Shown here: one piece after another, positions 46,780 through 55,359 of the stretch
Layout: each line of letters begins with the position of its first letter
Numbering within the stretch: position 1 is the first letter of the stretch
Assembly: GCF_007559025.1 (NCBI RefSeq)
Contig: NZ_CP041765.1
Span: 1,298,679-1,362,678, forward strand
Source: Tomitella fengzijianii
Lineage (GTDB): Bacteria; Actinomycetota; Actinomycetes; Mycobacteriales; Mycobacteriaceae
Length of the DNA stretch: 64,000 nucleotides
Direction of reading: 5' to 3'
The notes under the pieces: model-generated
What the model was told of the DNA's origin: nothing
What the model saw: the letters and a program-made list of their open reading frames with translations, nothing else
The model's database searches: none
Program-made: the position numbers and the translations under genes

Positions 46780-47684
46780 TGCACTCCCACCCTTCCGGCC
46801 CGGACGCCCACGACGGCCCCGACCCGCTCGACGGCTCCAACCTGCTCGACGGCTACGCCCTGCTCGACGGCTACGCCCTGTGCTGGGGGTGCGTCCCCGG
46901 CGCCGGCCTGGCGGATCTGACGGCCCTCGCCGCCCGGCACGGTTTCCGCGAGGTCAGTGTGCGTCCCCGCCAGTACTTCGCGGCCGCCCGCGACGATCCC
47001 GGATGGCGCGGGTTGTTCGACGACGCCGGCATGCGGGTGGGCGTGGTGGACGCATTGCTGTCGCGGCTGCCCGGGGCGCCGGATCCCGGCGACGTGCCGC
47101 CGGGGCTGCGGGCCGACTACGCGCTGGGCCTGGACGACTGCCTCGAGGCGGCGGAGGCGCTCGGGGCGCGGGCGCTCAACGTGGCGCACTACCTGGGCAG
47201 TGCTGTTCCACTCGACGAGATGGCGGACGCGGTCCGCGAGGTCGCCGACGCCGCCGCGCGGATCGATCTGGCGGTGGCGCTCGAGTTCATCCCCGGCACC
47301 GGCATCCCCGACCTGGCCGCCGCACTCGACATCGCACGCCGGGCGGCGCGGCCGAATGCGGGCGTGCTCTTCGACAGCTGGCACTTTCTCCGCAACGGCG
47401 GCGCGCTCGGCGACATCGCCGGCCTCGCGGAGTGCCCCGTCGTCGAGGCGCAGCTCAGCGATCGTCGCACGCCCGCGCCCGGCGAGGAGTACGTGCCGAT
47501 GCGGGGGCGGCTGCCGCTGGGGGAGGGCGAGGCGCCGCTCGCCGCCATCGCGCGGGCGCTGCGGCAGGCGGCGCCGGAGGTGGTGTTCAGCCTCGAGGTC
47601 TTCCCGGACGAGCCCGGCGACCCGGACCGGACCGTGGCGCACCTGGCGGAGACCACCCGCGCGTTCGCATCCACCCACCGGTGA
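46776..47684 (+). CDS. TIM-barrel sugar phosphate isomerase/epimerase-like protein
   Basis: A 302-residue protein of the xylose isomerase-like TIM-barrel family. Barrel strands carry likely metal ligands: VALEFIPGTGIPDL (Glu), GVLFDSWHFLRNGG (Asp, His), EAQLSDRRTPAPGEEYVPMRGRLPLGEG and VVFSLEVFPDEP (Glu). Reaction and substrate are unknown; family members isomerise or epimerise sugars or act as AP endonucleases. Residues 17-34 (DPLDGSNLLDGYALLDGYAL) are an 18-bp DNA repeat expansion, so the real barrel may begin near residue 35. The start at 46776 overlaps the hsdR remnant's stop. It ends in a strong hairpin whose first arm includes the stop codon. Confidence 0.72.
   Translation: MMHSHPSGPDAHDGPDPLDGSNLLDGYALLDGYALCWGCVPGAGLADLTALAARHGFREVSVRPRQYFAAARDDPGWRGLFDDAGMRVGVVDALLSRLPGAPDPGDVPPGLRADYALGLDDCLEAAEALGARALNVAHYLGSAVPLDEMADAVREVADAAARIDLAVALEFIPGTGIPDLAAALDIARRAARPNAGVLFDSWHFLRNGGALGDIAGLAECPVVEAQLSDRRTPAPGEEYVPMRGRLPLGEGEAPLAAIARALRQAAPEVVFSLEVFPDEPGDPDRTVAHLAETTRAFASTHR
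46824..46877 (+). repeat. 18-bp tandem repeat in the isomerase N-terminus
   Basis: CTGCTCGACGGCTACGCC is present exactly at 46842-46859 and 46860-46877; a diverged copy is at 46824-46841. It encodes three LLDGYA-type hexapeptides in frame. Confidence 0.9.
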
Positions 47685-47734
47685 GCGCGCGCCTACGTTC
47701 CGGAGCCGGAATCCGTAGGCACGCGCTCACCGGT
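47679..47734. terminator. Bidirectional terminator, hairpin with nested palindrome
   Basis: Arms of 20 bases (47679-47698, 47715-47734; CCGGTGAGCGCG start) pair with one mismatch. The 16-base loop itself contains TTCCGG-AG-CCGGAA. The structure spans the gap between the convergent isomerase (stop 47684) and phosphodiesterase (stop 47742) genes. Confidence 0.88.
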
Positions 47735-47741
47735 CACGCGG

Positions 47742-48857
47742 TCACTGCGCGGGGAACGCCTGCGGCAGTGTCATTCCGCGCTCGGTCATTACGGCGCGCA
47801 GGCGAGTCGGGTAGTCGGTGATGAGTCCGTCGACGTCGAGGTCGAGGAGCTCGCCCATGCGGGCGGTGTCGTCGACGGTCCACGGCACCACGCGGTAGCC
47901 GGCGTCGTGCGCGGCGGCGATGAGCGGTGCATCGACGAGCTTGTGCGACGGGGACAGGACTTCGACGCCGAGCGTGTCCGCCGCCGCGAGGATGTCCCCG
48001 CCCGCCGCGTCGTAGTCGACGGGACCGGTCCACTCGGACCCGGAGAACCAGTTCGAGTCGTTCCACAGCATCACCAGCGGGATCGACGGCTCCGCCGCGC
48101 GCACCAGCGGCAGCGACCGCCAGTCGAAGCTCTGGATCATCACCTTGTCCGTGACGCCCTTGTCGCGCACTACGGCGAGAATGGTGTCGACGAACTCCTG
48201 CGGCGAGGCGGTGAGCCCGGGCCTGTCCGCCTCGATCTTCGTCTCGATGTTGAAGTGCACGTCCGCGTTCCGCTCCTTGGCGACGGCGAACACGTCGCGG
48301 AGCCGGATGAGCGTGTTGCCCTCGACCACCTCCGCGTCCGGGTGGTTCGGCAACGGAACGTCGCAGGCGAGCGTCTGCAGCTGATCCCACGTGAGGTCGT
48401 GGAGGGCGTCACCGACGTACGGGAACACGGGATCGCCGTCGGTGGCGGGCGCGGTGTCGCGGCACTTGCCCGCGGAGATCACCGGGTCGTGCCACACCAC
48501 CGGCACGCCGTCCGCGCTGATGCCGATGTCCAGCTCCAATGTGGTGACGCCCAGCTCGACGGACTTCTCGAACGCCCGCCGTGATTCCTCGGTGGTCTCG
48601 CCGAGGCCGCCGCGGTGTGCCTGCAGGTCGAACCCGTCCGGGAGGTTCGCCGCGGGGCCGCTGGTGCCCGGTTCGCCCGGGAGCGACCCCGTGCCGAGGG
48701 AGCCGAGCAGGCCGGTTGACCCGAACGGGCCGGCGGACGGAGCGGCGTGCGCCACGGTGGAGATCGCGGTGGCGGCGGCGATCGCGGACGCGACTACGGA
48801 AACGCTGCGGATCAGCGGCCGGCGGCGCCGCTCTGCGGGACGTCGACTGTGCGACAT
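47742..48857 (-). CDS. Secreted glycerophosphodiester phosphodiesterase
   Basis: A 371-residue exported enzyme that hydrolyses glycerophosphodiesters to glycerol-3-phosphate and an alcohol. A signal peptide (about 1-39, RSVSVVASAIAAATAISTVAHA) is followed by a low-complexity linker (to about 70) and the GDPD TIM barrel. The barrel has the catalytic QAHRGGLGETTEES, the metal site LELDIGISADGVPVVWHDPVI and the late VDGLITDYPTRL. AAGGA is 5 bases upstream of ATG 48857. It may supply phosphate or glycerol together with the nearby PhoD-like phosphatase, although they are not in one operon. Confidence 0.92.
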   Translation of the reverse strand: MSHSRRPAERRRRPLIRSVSVVASAIAAATAISTVAHAAPSAGPFGSTGLLGSLGTGSLPGEPGTSGPAANLPDGFDLQAHRGGLGETTEESRRAFEKSVELGVTTLELDIGISADGVPVVWHDPVISAGKCRDTAPATDGDPVFPYVGDALHDLTWDQLQTLACDVPLPNHPDAEVVEGNTLIRLRDVFAVAKERNADVHFNIETKIEADRPGLTASPQEFVDTILAVVRDKGVTDKVMIQSFDWRSLPLVRAAEPSIPLVMLWNDSNWFSGSEWTGPVDYDAAGGDILAAADTLGVEVLSPSHKLVDAPLIAAAHDAGYRVVPWTVDDTARMGELLDLDVDGLITDYPTRLRAVMTERGMTLPQAFPAQ

Positions 48858-49145
48858 GGGGTTCCTTTCACAGGGCAGGACACCCCGGTCCGGAGTGCCG
48901 CTGCCGACGCTAGGTGCGGCGCGGGCGCCCGGCGGGACTCGTGCGGTGAGCGCCCCGAGGATTCACCCGGTAATCGACGGCCGGTCGCCGCGTCGCCGCC
49001 TCACCGGTCACGATGACGTCACGCCGCCGGAACGTGTCGGAGGCCTGTGCGAGACTCTGCTCGTTACGGGGAGAGCCGGTCTGTCGCCGGCCGGCGTCCA
49101 TGCGGCGCGCCTACAGTTCTCCGACGGCACAGTGGGAGGTAGCCG

Positions 49146-49592
49146 ATGCGGGTGTCGCACCCTTATCTTCGGGTGGTCGCGGGGTTCTTCGCCGCCGTGT
49201 TCCTCATGGGCGTCGTGGACCTGGGCCTGGACGGGGAGGCCGGCGCGGCGATCGTCGCGCTGGTGCTGGCGGGCGCGCTCGGCTGGTACGCGGTGATCGG
49301 GCCGTTGCGCGTGCGTGCGCGGCGCATCAGTGAACAGAACGCGGCGACGGCCGCCCGCGCCGACGCGGCGAACCAGGCCTACCTGGCCGGCGACCTGCGC
49401 GCCGCGATGGCCCCGCCGCCGCCGGTGCCGCCCCGCCTGCCCGTGCGGCGCGGCGTGCTCGCCGCCGTCGGCGTCGCCGCGCTCCTGTTCGTCATCGCCG
49501 TCGTCAGCGTGGTCACCGGCAGCGGCGAAGCGGCCGGTGCGGTGGTTCCGCACGGTGCGGCGCTGCAATCCGCCTCCACACCGGCCGTGTAG
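49146..49592 (+). CDS. Small membrane protein of unknown function
   Basis: A 148-residue protein with three hydrophobic segments (about 8-25, 31-52 and 104-124). A cytoplasmic or external helical region (RARRISEQNAATAARADAANQAYLAGDLRAAM) and a Pro-rich patch (APPPPVPPRLPVRR) lie between the second and third. I do not recognise the family. GGGAGG lies 8 bases before the ATG. It ends one base before the antisense prpE stop, so the two convergent genes have no terminator gap. The 288 bp upstream show no other gene. Confidence 0.6.
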   Translation: MRVSHPYLRVVAGFFAAVFLMGVVDLGLDGEAGAAIVALVLAGALGWYAVIGPLRVRARRISEQNAATAARADAANQAYLAGDLRAAMAPPPPVPPRLPVRRGVLAAVGVAALLFVIAVVSVVTGSGEAAGAVVPHGAALQSASTPAV

Positions 49593-51509
49593 TCAGTCGC
49601 CCAGCTGCTTCTCCAGCGCCTCGAGCACGGCCATGTCCTCGATGGTGGACGGCACCACCACGTCCTGCTTGTCGACGATCTGGCGCATGGTCTTGCGCAG
49701 GATCTTGCCCGAGCGGGTCTTGGGCAGGGCGTCCACCACGGTGACGTCCCGGAACGAGGCGACGGCCCCGATCTCGTCGCGCACGAGCGCCACCAACTCC
49801 TCACGCAGCGTGTCCGCGTCGATGGTCGACCCGGACTTGAGCACCACGTAGCCGCTGGGGCGCTGGCCTTTGAGGTCGTCGTGGATGCCGATCACCGCGC
49901 ATTCGGCCACGTCCGGGTGCCCCGCCACCACGGCCTCCATCCCGCCGGTAGACAGCCGGTGGCCGGCCACGTTGATCACGTCGTCGGAACGGCCCAGGAC
50001 GAAGACGTAGCCGTCCGCGTCGATCCGGCCGGAGTCGCCGGTGGCGTAGTACCCGGGGAACGCCGCCATGTAGGACCCGTGGAAGCGCTCGGGGTCGCCC
50101 CACAGCCCGGTCAGCGTGCCCGGTGGCAGCGGCAGGCGGATCGCGATATTGCCCTCCTCGCCCGCGCCCACCTGCCGGCCTTTGTCGTCGAGGATCTCCA
50201 CCCGGTAGCCGGGCACCGGCACCGTCGACGACCCGGGCTTGATGGGCATGGGCTCGAGCCCCACGAGATTCGCGGTGATCGGCCAGCCGGTCTCCGTCTG
50301 CCACCAGTTGTCGATCACAGGCACGCCGAGGACCTTGCCCGCCCACTCGAACGTGTCGGGGTCCAGTCGCTCGCCGGCGGTGAACAGGTGCGTCATCGAG
50401 GACATGTCGTGCGGCCCCATCAGCGATGCGTCGGGGTCGACCTTGCGGATGGCGCGAACGGCGGTGGGCGCGGTGAACAGCGCCTTGACGCCGTGCTGGG
50501 CGATGACCCGCCAGAAGGCGCCGGCGTCGGGGGTGCCCACGGGTTTGCCCTCGTAGAGCACCGTGGTGGCGCCGGCGAGCAGCGGGGCGTACACGATGTA
50601 GGAGTGCCCGACGACCCAGCCGACGTCGGAGGCGCACCACCACGTATCGCCTGCGCGGATGTCGAAGATGTTGGCCATCGACCAGTGGAGAGCCACCGCG
50701 TAGCCGCCGTTGTCGCGCACCACGCCCTTCGGCTTGCCGGTGGTGCCGGAGGTGTAGAGGACGTAGAGCGGGTCGGTCGCCGCGACGGCGACGGGTTCGG
50801 CGTGTTCGGCATCGGCCATGAGCCCGTCCCAATCGAGCCAGTCCGGGTGGTCCTCGGCGGAGCCGGCGACCTGCTCGCGCTTTTTGACGATCACCGTCTG
50901 CGGGGCGGACGCCGTCATCTCCAGCGCCTGGCGGACCATCGGCAGATACGGCACGCGGCGCGCGGGTTCTATGCCGCCGGAGGCCGTGACGAGCGCTTTG
51001 GGCTCGGCGTCCTCGACGCGCGCGGCAAGTTCCTTTGCGGCGAAACCGCCGAAGACGACCGAGTGCACTGCGCCCAGACGCGCGCAGGCGAGCATGGCGA
51101 TGGCCGCCTCGGGGATCATCGGCATGTAGATGACGACGCGATCGCCGTGGCCGATGCCCTGAGCGGCGAGCACGCCCGCGAACCGCGAGACCTCGTCGAG
51201 CAACTCCGCATACGAGTAGGTGCGCTGCTCGCCGAGCACCGCGGAGTCGTAGATCAACGCGGCGCGGTCGCCGTGTCCCGCGGCCACATGGCGGTCGAGC
51301 GCGTTGGCGCAGGTGTTGAGCCGGCCGTCCGGGAACCAGCGGCCGGACTCCGAGGCTTCGGCGTCCAGGGCGCGGGTCGGGGGCGCCGACCACTCGATCC
51401 CGCGCGCGGCGGTCAGCCAGAATTCGTCCGGCGTGGTGATCGACGCGTCGTAGGCCTGCGTGTATGCGCCGGTGCGCGGACCGTGGCCGCCCTGCCCGTT
51501 GCTGGTCAT
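49593..51509 (-). CDS. prpE: Propionyl-CoA/acetyl-CoA synthetase (PrpE-like)
   Basis: A 638-residue acyl-CoA synthetase (AMP-forming) that activates short-chain acids. It shows YVLYTSGTTGKPKGVVRDNGGYAVAL (AMP-binding P-loop), DNWWQTETGWPITAN, GDSGRIDADGYVFVLGRSDDVINVAGHRLSTG and the acetylation-target Lys in LPKTRSGKILRKTMR (about 607). The substitution pattern (WWCASDVGWVVGHSYIVYAPLL, NLVGLEPMPIKPGS) resembles PrpE rather than AcsA, suggesting propionate, but specificity is not certain. The conserved Lys implies control by acetylation. GAGGTGGGAA precedes ATG 51509. It lies downstream of accD3, separated by a 232-bp gap with a large palindrome. Confidence 0.9.
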   Translation of the reverse strand: MTSNGQGGHGPRTGAYTQAYDASITTPDEFWLTAARGIEWSAPPTRALDAEASESGRWFPDGRLNTCANALDRHVAAGHGDRAALIYDSAVLGEQRTYSYAELLDEVSRFAGVLAAQGIGHGDRVVIYMPMIPEAAIAMLACARLGAVHSVVFGGFAAKELAARVEDAEPKALVTASGGIEPARRVPYLPMVRQALEMTASAPQTVIVKKREQVAGSAEDHPDWLDWDGLMADAEHAEPVAVAATDPLYVLYTSGTTGKPKGVVRDNGGYAVALHWSMANIFDIRAGDTWWCASDVGWVVGHSYIVYAPLLAGATTVLYEGKPVGTPDAGAFWRVIAQHGVKALFTAPTAVRAIRKVDPDASLMGPHDMSSMTHLFTAGERLDPDTFEWAGKVLGVPVIDNWWQTETGWPITANLVGLEPMPIKPGSSTVPVPGYRVEILDDKGRQVGAGEEGNIAIRLPLPPGTLTGLWGDPERFHGSYMAAFPGYYATGDSGRIDADGYVFVLGRSDDVINVAGHRLSTGGMEAVVAGHPDVAECAVIGIHDDLKGQRPSGYVVLKSGSTIDADTLREELVALVRDEIGAVASFRDVTVVDALPKTRSGKILRKTMRQIVDKQDVVVPSTIEDMAVLEALEKQLGD

Positions 51510-51662
51510 TTCCCACCTCGACTCGGGTAGTCCGATGTGCTCGAACCCTGTGGCTCCTCAGGTTCGAGCCCGATACGACCACAGTATTGTGCCGACGGTC
51601 ACAATGTCAGCCCTGGCGGGACGCGGCGGGGTCTTCACCCCTTCACGGGGGTGGGCGCATCG

Positions 51663-51726
51663 CCGCGTTTGGTGGACTTCTGGCTGGAAATCGGCCGAAT
51701 TCCGACCAGATGTCCACCAAACGCGG
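51663..51726. repeat. 64-bp near-perfect palindrome downstream of accD3
   Basis: The outer arms CCGCGTTTGGTGGAC (51663-51677) and GTCCACCAAACGCGG (51712-51726) are exactly complementary. Pairing continues inwards with one mismatch (TTCTGG against CCAGAT), and the centre contains the near-palindrome GGAAATCGGCCGAATTCC. It starts 16 bp beyond the accD3 stop. A direct repeat GCGGTCAGGGG flanks its accD3 side. The word content (TTTGG, AAAT) is unlike the surrounding terminators. Confidence 0.9.
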
Positions 51727-51741
51727 TCAGGGGTCACGCGG

Positions 51742-53283
51742 TCAGGGGAGCCCCAGGCGCCGGTACCGGTTCAGCCGGGCACGCATCCGGTCGTCGTCGC
51801 CGAAATCGGCGAGCGCGCGCAGTTCGGCGGCGATCGCGGCGCCGGCGCGGGCGACGAGCTCCGCGGGGCCTTCGCCGGCTTCTTCGAGGACGACCGCGTC
51901 GATGATCCCGTCGCGCAGCAGGTCGCGTGAGCGGACGCCCTGCTCGCCTGCCATCTGCGGGGCGTGTGCCGTGTCGCGGTGCACGATGGCGCTCGCCCCC
52001 TCCGGCGGCAGCGGCGCCAGCCACCCGTGCTGCGCGGCCAGCACGCGGTCGGCGGGCAGCAGCGCCAGCGCACCGCCGCCGCTGCCTTGCCCCAGAATGA
52101 TCGACACGGTGGCCGTGCGCAGCGTCACCAGGTCGGCTACGCAGCGCGCGATCTCCGGGGCCAGGCCGCGCTCCTCGGCCGCGACGGACAGCGCCGCGCC
52201 GACAGTGTCGATGACGAGCACGAGGGGCAGCCGCAACTGCTCGGCCAGCCGCATCGCCCGGCGTGCCTCCCGCAGCGCCCCCGGACCCATCGGCGTCGTG
52301 GGCGTCTGCGCCACTCTGTCCTGTCCCAACACCACGGCGGGTACGCCGTGGATCCGCGCCAGCGCAAGCACCATCGCGCTCTCCACCTCGCCTTGGCCGG
52401 TGCCGCTGAGCGCGACGAGATCGGCGGCGGAGTGCGCGAGCAGGGCGCGGATGCCCGGCCGATCACCGTGCCGGGACAACATGACCGACTGCCATGCGGG
52501 GACGTCGGGGACGTCGGTGCAGCTCGAGACGACGTGCGCCTCGGGATCCGGCCCGGCGTGCGGGCCTGCGGCGTGCGATGGGGGTTCCGGGCTCCCGGCG
52601 AGCACCCGCAGCGCGCGAACCAGCAGCGGGCGCAGGTCGGAAGGGGCCACGACGCCGTCGACGATGCCGTTGCGGAACAGATTCTCCGCGGTCTGCACCC
52701 CGTCCGGGAACTCTTCGCCGTAGAGCGCGGCATACACGCGGGGGCCCAGGAAGCCGATCAGGGCGCCCGGCTGCGCCACGGTGATGTGGCCGAGCGAGCC
52801 CCAGGAGGCGAAGACGCCGCCGGTCGTCGGGTTGCGCAGGTAGACGAGGTACGGAAGGTGCGCTGCCTTGTGGTTCTGTGCCGCCGCCGCGATCTTGACC
52901 ATCTGCAGAAAAGCCGTGGTGCCCTCCTGCATGCGCGTGCCGCCGGAGGTGGGCGAGGCGATCACCGGCAGTCCTTCCGCGGTCGCGCGTTCGATGGCGG
53001 CGGTGATGCGCTCGGCCGCGGCAACGCCGATGGATCCGCCGAGGAACCCGAACTCGCAGGCGATCAGCGCCACCCGGCGGCCGTCCACGGTGGCCTCGCC
53101 CGTGAGAACCGATTCGTCCACGCCGGTGCGCTCGCGGGCGCGGCGCAGCGAGTCGGCGTACGCGTCGGTGGTGGCCGGCAGCACCGGGGCGGAGTCCCAG
53201 GTTGCGTACGAGTCCTCGTCGACGACGGCCTCGATCATGGCGTGTGCGGTGATGTGCTCGGGCGCCGCGCCGGGTGCGGGCAT
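51742..53283 (-). CDS. accD3: Acyl-CoA carboxylase carboxyltransferase subunit (AccD3-like)
   Basis: A 513-residue carboxyltransferase with both halves of the crotonase-fold pair in one chain. The AccD-like N-half has EFGFLGGSIGVAAAERI, PVIASPTSGGTRMQEGTTAFLQM and RNPTTGGVFASWGSLG. The AccA-like C-half has LPLVLVIDTVGAALSVAAEERG, VSIILGQGSGGGALALLPADRVLA and MAGEQGVRSRDLLRDGIIDAVV. The order and neighbours (echA6, MBL protein, ctpE) equal M. tuberculosis accD3 (Rv0904c). It should transfer CO2 from carboxybiotin, carried by a separate AccA3-type subunit not in the window, to an acyl-CoA. No zinc-finger Cys are present. GGAGG lies six bases before ATG 53283. It is divergent from echA6 over 138 bp. 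Confidence 0.92.
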   Translation of the reverse strand: MPAPGAAPEHITAHAMIEAVVDEDSYATWDSAPVLPATTDAYADSLRRARERTGVDESVLTGEATVDGRRVALIACEFGFLGGSIGVAAAERITAAIERATAEGLPVIASPTSGGTRMQEGTTAFLQMVKIAAAAQNHKAAHLPYLVYLRNPTTGGVFASWGSLGHITVAQPGALIGFLGPRVYAALYGEEFPDGVQTAENLFRNGIVDGVVAPSDLRPLLVRALRVLAGSPEPPSHAAGPHAGPDPEAHVVSSCTDVPDVPAWQSVMLSRHGDRPGIRALLAHSAADLVALSGTGQGEVESAMVLALARIHGVPAVVLGQDRVAQTPTTPMGPGALREARRAMRLAEQLRLPLVLVIDTVGAALSVAAEERGLAPEIARCVADLVTLRTATVSIILGQGSGGGALALLPADRVLAAQHGWLAPLPPEGASAIVHRDTAHAPQMAGEQGVRSRDLLRDGIIDAVVLEEAGEGPAELVARAGAAIAAELRALADFGDDDRMRARLNRYRRLGLP

Positions 53284-53421
53284 GGGCCGCCTCCTATCGG
53301 GTTCCTCCGCGGTGGTGTCCCAGACGCTACCGTCAGGGCCGGTGCGTGACTGTATCTTCAGGATGAGCGGCTACCGGCGAGTAGACGGTGCGCCGGCGGC
53401 GAACGGGAGAGGAGTGGACGG

Positions 53422-54180
53422 GTGACTGGAACCGACGCGGAATCCGCGAAGGTCGGCGTGCTGCACGAGGGTGCCGTGGCGGTGCTGGAGTTGCAGCGGC
53501 AGGACAAGCGCAATGCGCTGAACACGTCGATGTGCGACGCGATCCGTGAGGCGGTGGCGGCGGCCGCCGCAGACGGCGCGCGTGCCGTCGTGATCACCGG
53601 TGCGGGCAGCGCGTTCTGCGCCGGCGCGGACCTGTCCGGCGATGTGTACAGCAGCCGATTCCCGTTGGCGCTGGTGCACATGCTGCACACGATCGAGCAG
53701 GTGCCGGTTCCGGTGATCGCCGCGGTCAACGGTCCAGCCATCGGGGCTGGCACCCAGCTGGCCATGGCCTGCGACCTGCGTGTGGTCGACGAGGGTGCGC
53801 GCTTCCAGATTCCCGTCGTCAAGGTGGGCCTCGCCGTGCACAACTGGACCGTCCGCAAGCTCACCGAGATGGTCGGCGGAGGCCACGCGCGCACGATGCT
53901 CTTGGGCGCGGAGCAGTTGGACAGCGAACGTGCGGGTGCGCTGGGCCTTGCGAATCGGATCGGCGACGTGGCGGCGGCCCGGGAGTGGGCGGCGGAGTTG
54001 GCGGGCTTCGCCCCGCTGAGCCTGCAGCACCTGAAGATGGTCTTCAACGACGACGGCGGCCGGTCCAAGGCCTCGGACGAGCAGACGGAGCTGTTCAACA
54101 AGGTCTGGGCCAGCGAGGACAAGTCGGAGGCGAGCCGGGCGCGACGCGAGGGCCGCGCACCCCGGTTCCAGGGGGCATGA
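53422..54180 (+). CDS. echA6: EchA6-like crotonase-fold protein, catalytic Glu residues absent
   Basis: A 252-residue crotonase-fold protein resembling M. tuberculosis EchA6 over its length, including the closing FQGA. The first oxyanion loop is GSAFCAGADLSGDVYSSRF. Where active hydratases carry the two catalytic Glu, it reads AIGAGTQLAMACD (Gln at the first) and RFQIPVVKVGLAVHN (no Glu at the second). It is therefore probably not a hydratase. M. tuberculosis EchA6 is reported to bind acyl-CoA and feed FAS-II in mycolic acid synthesis, and the same role is inferred here. GTG 53422 has GAGAGGAG upstream. Its stop overlaps the start of the MBL-fold gene (ATGA). Confidence 0.9.
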   Translation: MTGTDAESAKVGVLHEGAVAVLELQRQDKRNALNTSMCDAIREAVAAAAADGARAVVITGAGSAFCAGADLSGDVYSSRFPLALVHMLHTIEQVPVPVIAAVNGPAIGAGTQLAMACDLRVVDEGARFQIPVVKVGLAVHNWTVRKLTEMVGGGHARTMLLGAEQLDSERAGALGLANRIGDVAAAREWAAELAGFAPLSLQHLKMVFNDDGGRSKASDEQTELFNKVWASEDKSEASRARREGRAPRFQGA

Positions 54181-55322
54181 CCGCCGTGCGGCCGACCGGT
54201 CGCGATCGCCGCGGTCGCCGGGCGGCCGCGGCGATCGCGTGCGCCGGCGCTGCGGGCGCGGCGGCGGTGCTGGCCGGCGAGCTGCGCCACGTGCGGGGCG
54301 AGATCGGGGCCGCGGCGCCCCGGGGTGCGCGGTTCCGCAATTCCGAAACGTCGACGGCGTTCGAGCCCGGGGCGCTGTGGAGCGGCGTCCGTGAGATGCG
54401 CCGGGTGGGCGACCGCAGGAGGCCTGCGCGGGCGGTTCCGGTGATCGTGCCGGATTTCGGCGCGGCGGCGGGGGAGTCGGCGGCGACCTGGCTGGGACAC
54501 GCCACGGTGCTTCTGGAGATCGAGGGGCGGCGGGTGCTGACCGATCCGGTCCTGCGTGAGCGCTGTTCCCCGTCCCGGTGGATCGGCCCGCGTCGCCTGC
54601 ACCGTCCGCCGGTGATGGCTTCGGGGCTGCCGCAGATCGACGCGGTGGTGATCTCCCACGACCACTACGACCATCTCGAGCGCGCCACGGTGGTCCGTTT
54701 GGCGCGGACGCAGGACTGCACGTTCATCGTGCCGATGGGGGTTGCGGCGCACCTGCGGAAGTGGGGCATCGACGGTGCCCGCATCGTGGAACTGGACTGG
54801 GGTGCGTCGGCGGTCGTGGCGGGGCTGTCCTTCACGTCGTGCGAGGTGCGGCACTTCTCGGGGCGCGGGCTCCGGCGCGACGGGACGCAGTGGGCCGGCT
54901 GGAGCATGGCAGGAGCGCGGAAGCGGGTGTTCTTCGGCGGCGACAGCGGTGGCACGACGGCGTTCGCGGCGGCCGGCGACGCGCACGGACCGTTCGACCT
55001 GACGGTGCTGCCCATCGGGGCGTACTCGGCGCTGTGGCCGGACATCCACATGACGCCGGAGGAGGCCGTCGCCGCGTGCGTCGACCTCAACCCCGGCGGT
55101 CGCACCACCACCTTGCTCCCGGTGCACTGGGCGACGTTCGACCTGGCCCCGCACACGTGGTCCGAGCCCATCGTCCGGCTGCTCGAGGCGGTCCGGGGCC
55201 GGGCGGGTGCACCCGGCGTCCGGACCGACGCTGTCGTGCCGCCGCCCGGGCGCAGAGTGGACCTCGAGTCGTGGGCCGGCGGCGGTGAGCCCTGGTGGAG
55301 TCAAGACGGCATCGCTGATTGA
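54177..55322 (+). CDS. MBL-fold metallohydrolase, NAPE-PLD/UlaG-like (Rv0906-like)
   Basis: A 381-residue metallo-beta-lactamase-fold protein. A hydrophobic Ala-rich segment near the N-terminus (AAAAIACAGAAGAAAVLAGEL, about 17-37) may anchor it in the membrane. The fold then shows TWLGHATVLLEIEGRRVLTDPVL, the zinc motif ISHDHYDHLE (HxHxDH), EVRHFSGRG, FFGGDSGG and the late LLPVHWATFDLAPH. These match the N-acylphosphatidylethanolamine phospholipase D branch. Substrate is unknown; a phospholipid is plausible. It is translationally coupled to echA6 by a four-base overlap and corresponds to Rv0906. Confidence 0.88.
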   Translation: MTAVRPTGRDRRGRRAAAAIACAGAAGAAAVLAGELRHVRGEIGAAAPRGARFRNSETSTAFEPGALWSGVREMRRVGDRRRPARAVPVIVPDFGAAAGESAATWLGHATVLLEIEGRRVLTDPVLRERCSPSRWIGPRRLHRPPVMASGLPQIDAVVISHDHYDHLERATVVRLARTQDCTFIVPMGVAAHLRKWGIDGARIVELDWGASAVVAGLSFTSCEVRHFSGRGLRRDGTQWAGWSMAGARKRVFFGGDSGGTTAFAAAGDAHGPFDLTVLPIGAYSALWPDIHMTPEEAVAACVDLNPGGRTTTLLPVHWATFDLAPHTWSEPIVRLLEAVRGRAGAPGVRTDAVVPPPGRRVDLESWAGGGEPWWSQDGIAD

Positions 55323-55347
55323 CGGTCGCGGGTGGCGCGGGAGTCAC

Positions 55348-55353
55348 TAAGGT
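55348..55353 (+). promoter_or_regulatory. -10 hexamer TAAGGT of ctpE, leaderless start
   Basis: TAAGGT ends 6 bases before the GTG at 55360, with no other ribosome-like sequence in range. Confidence 0.5.
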
Positions 55354-55359
55354 GGCTGT

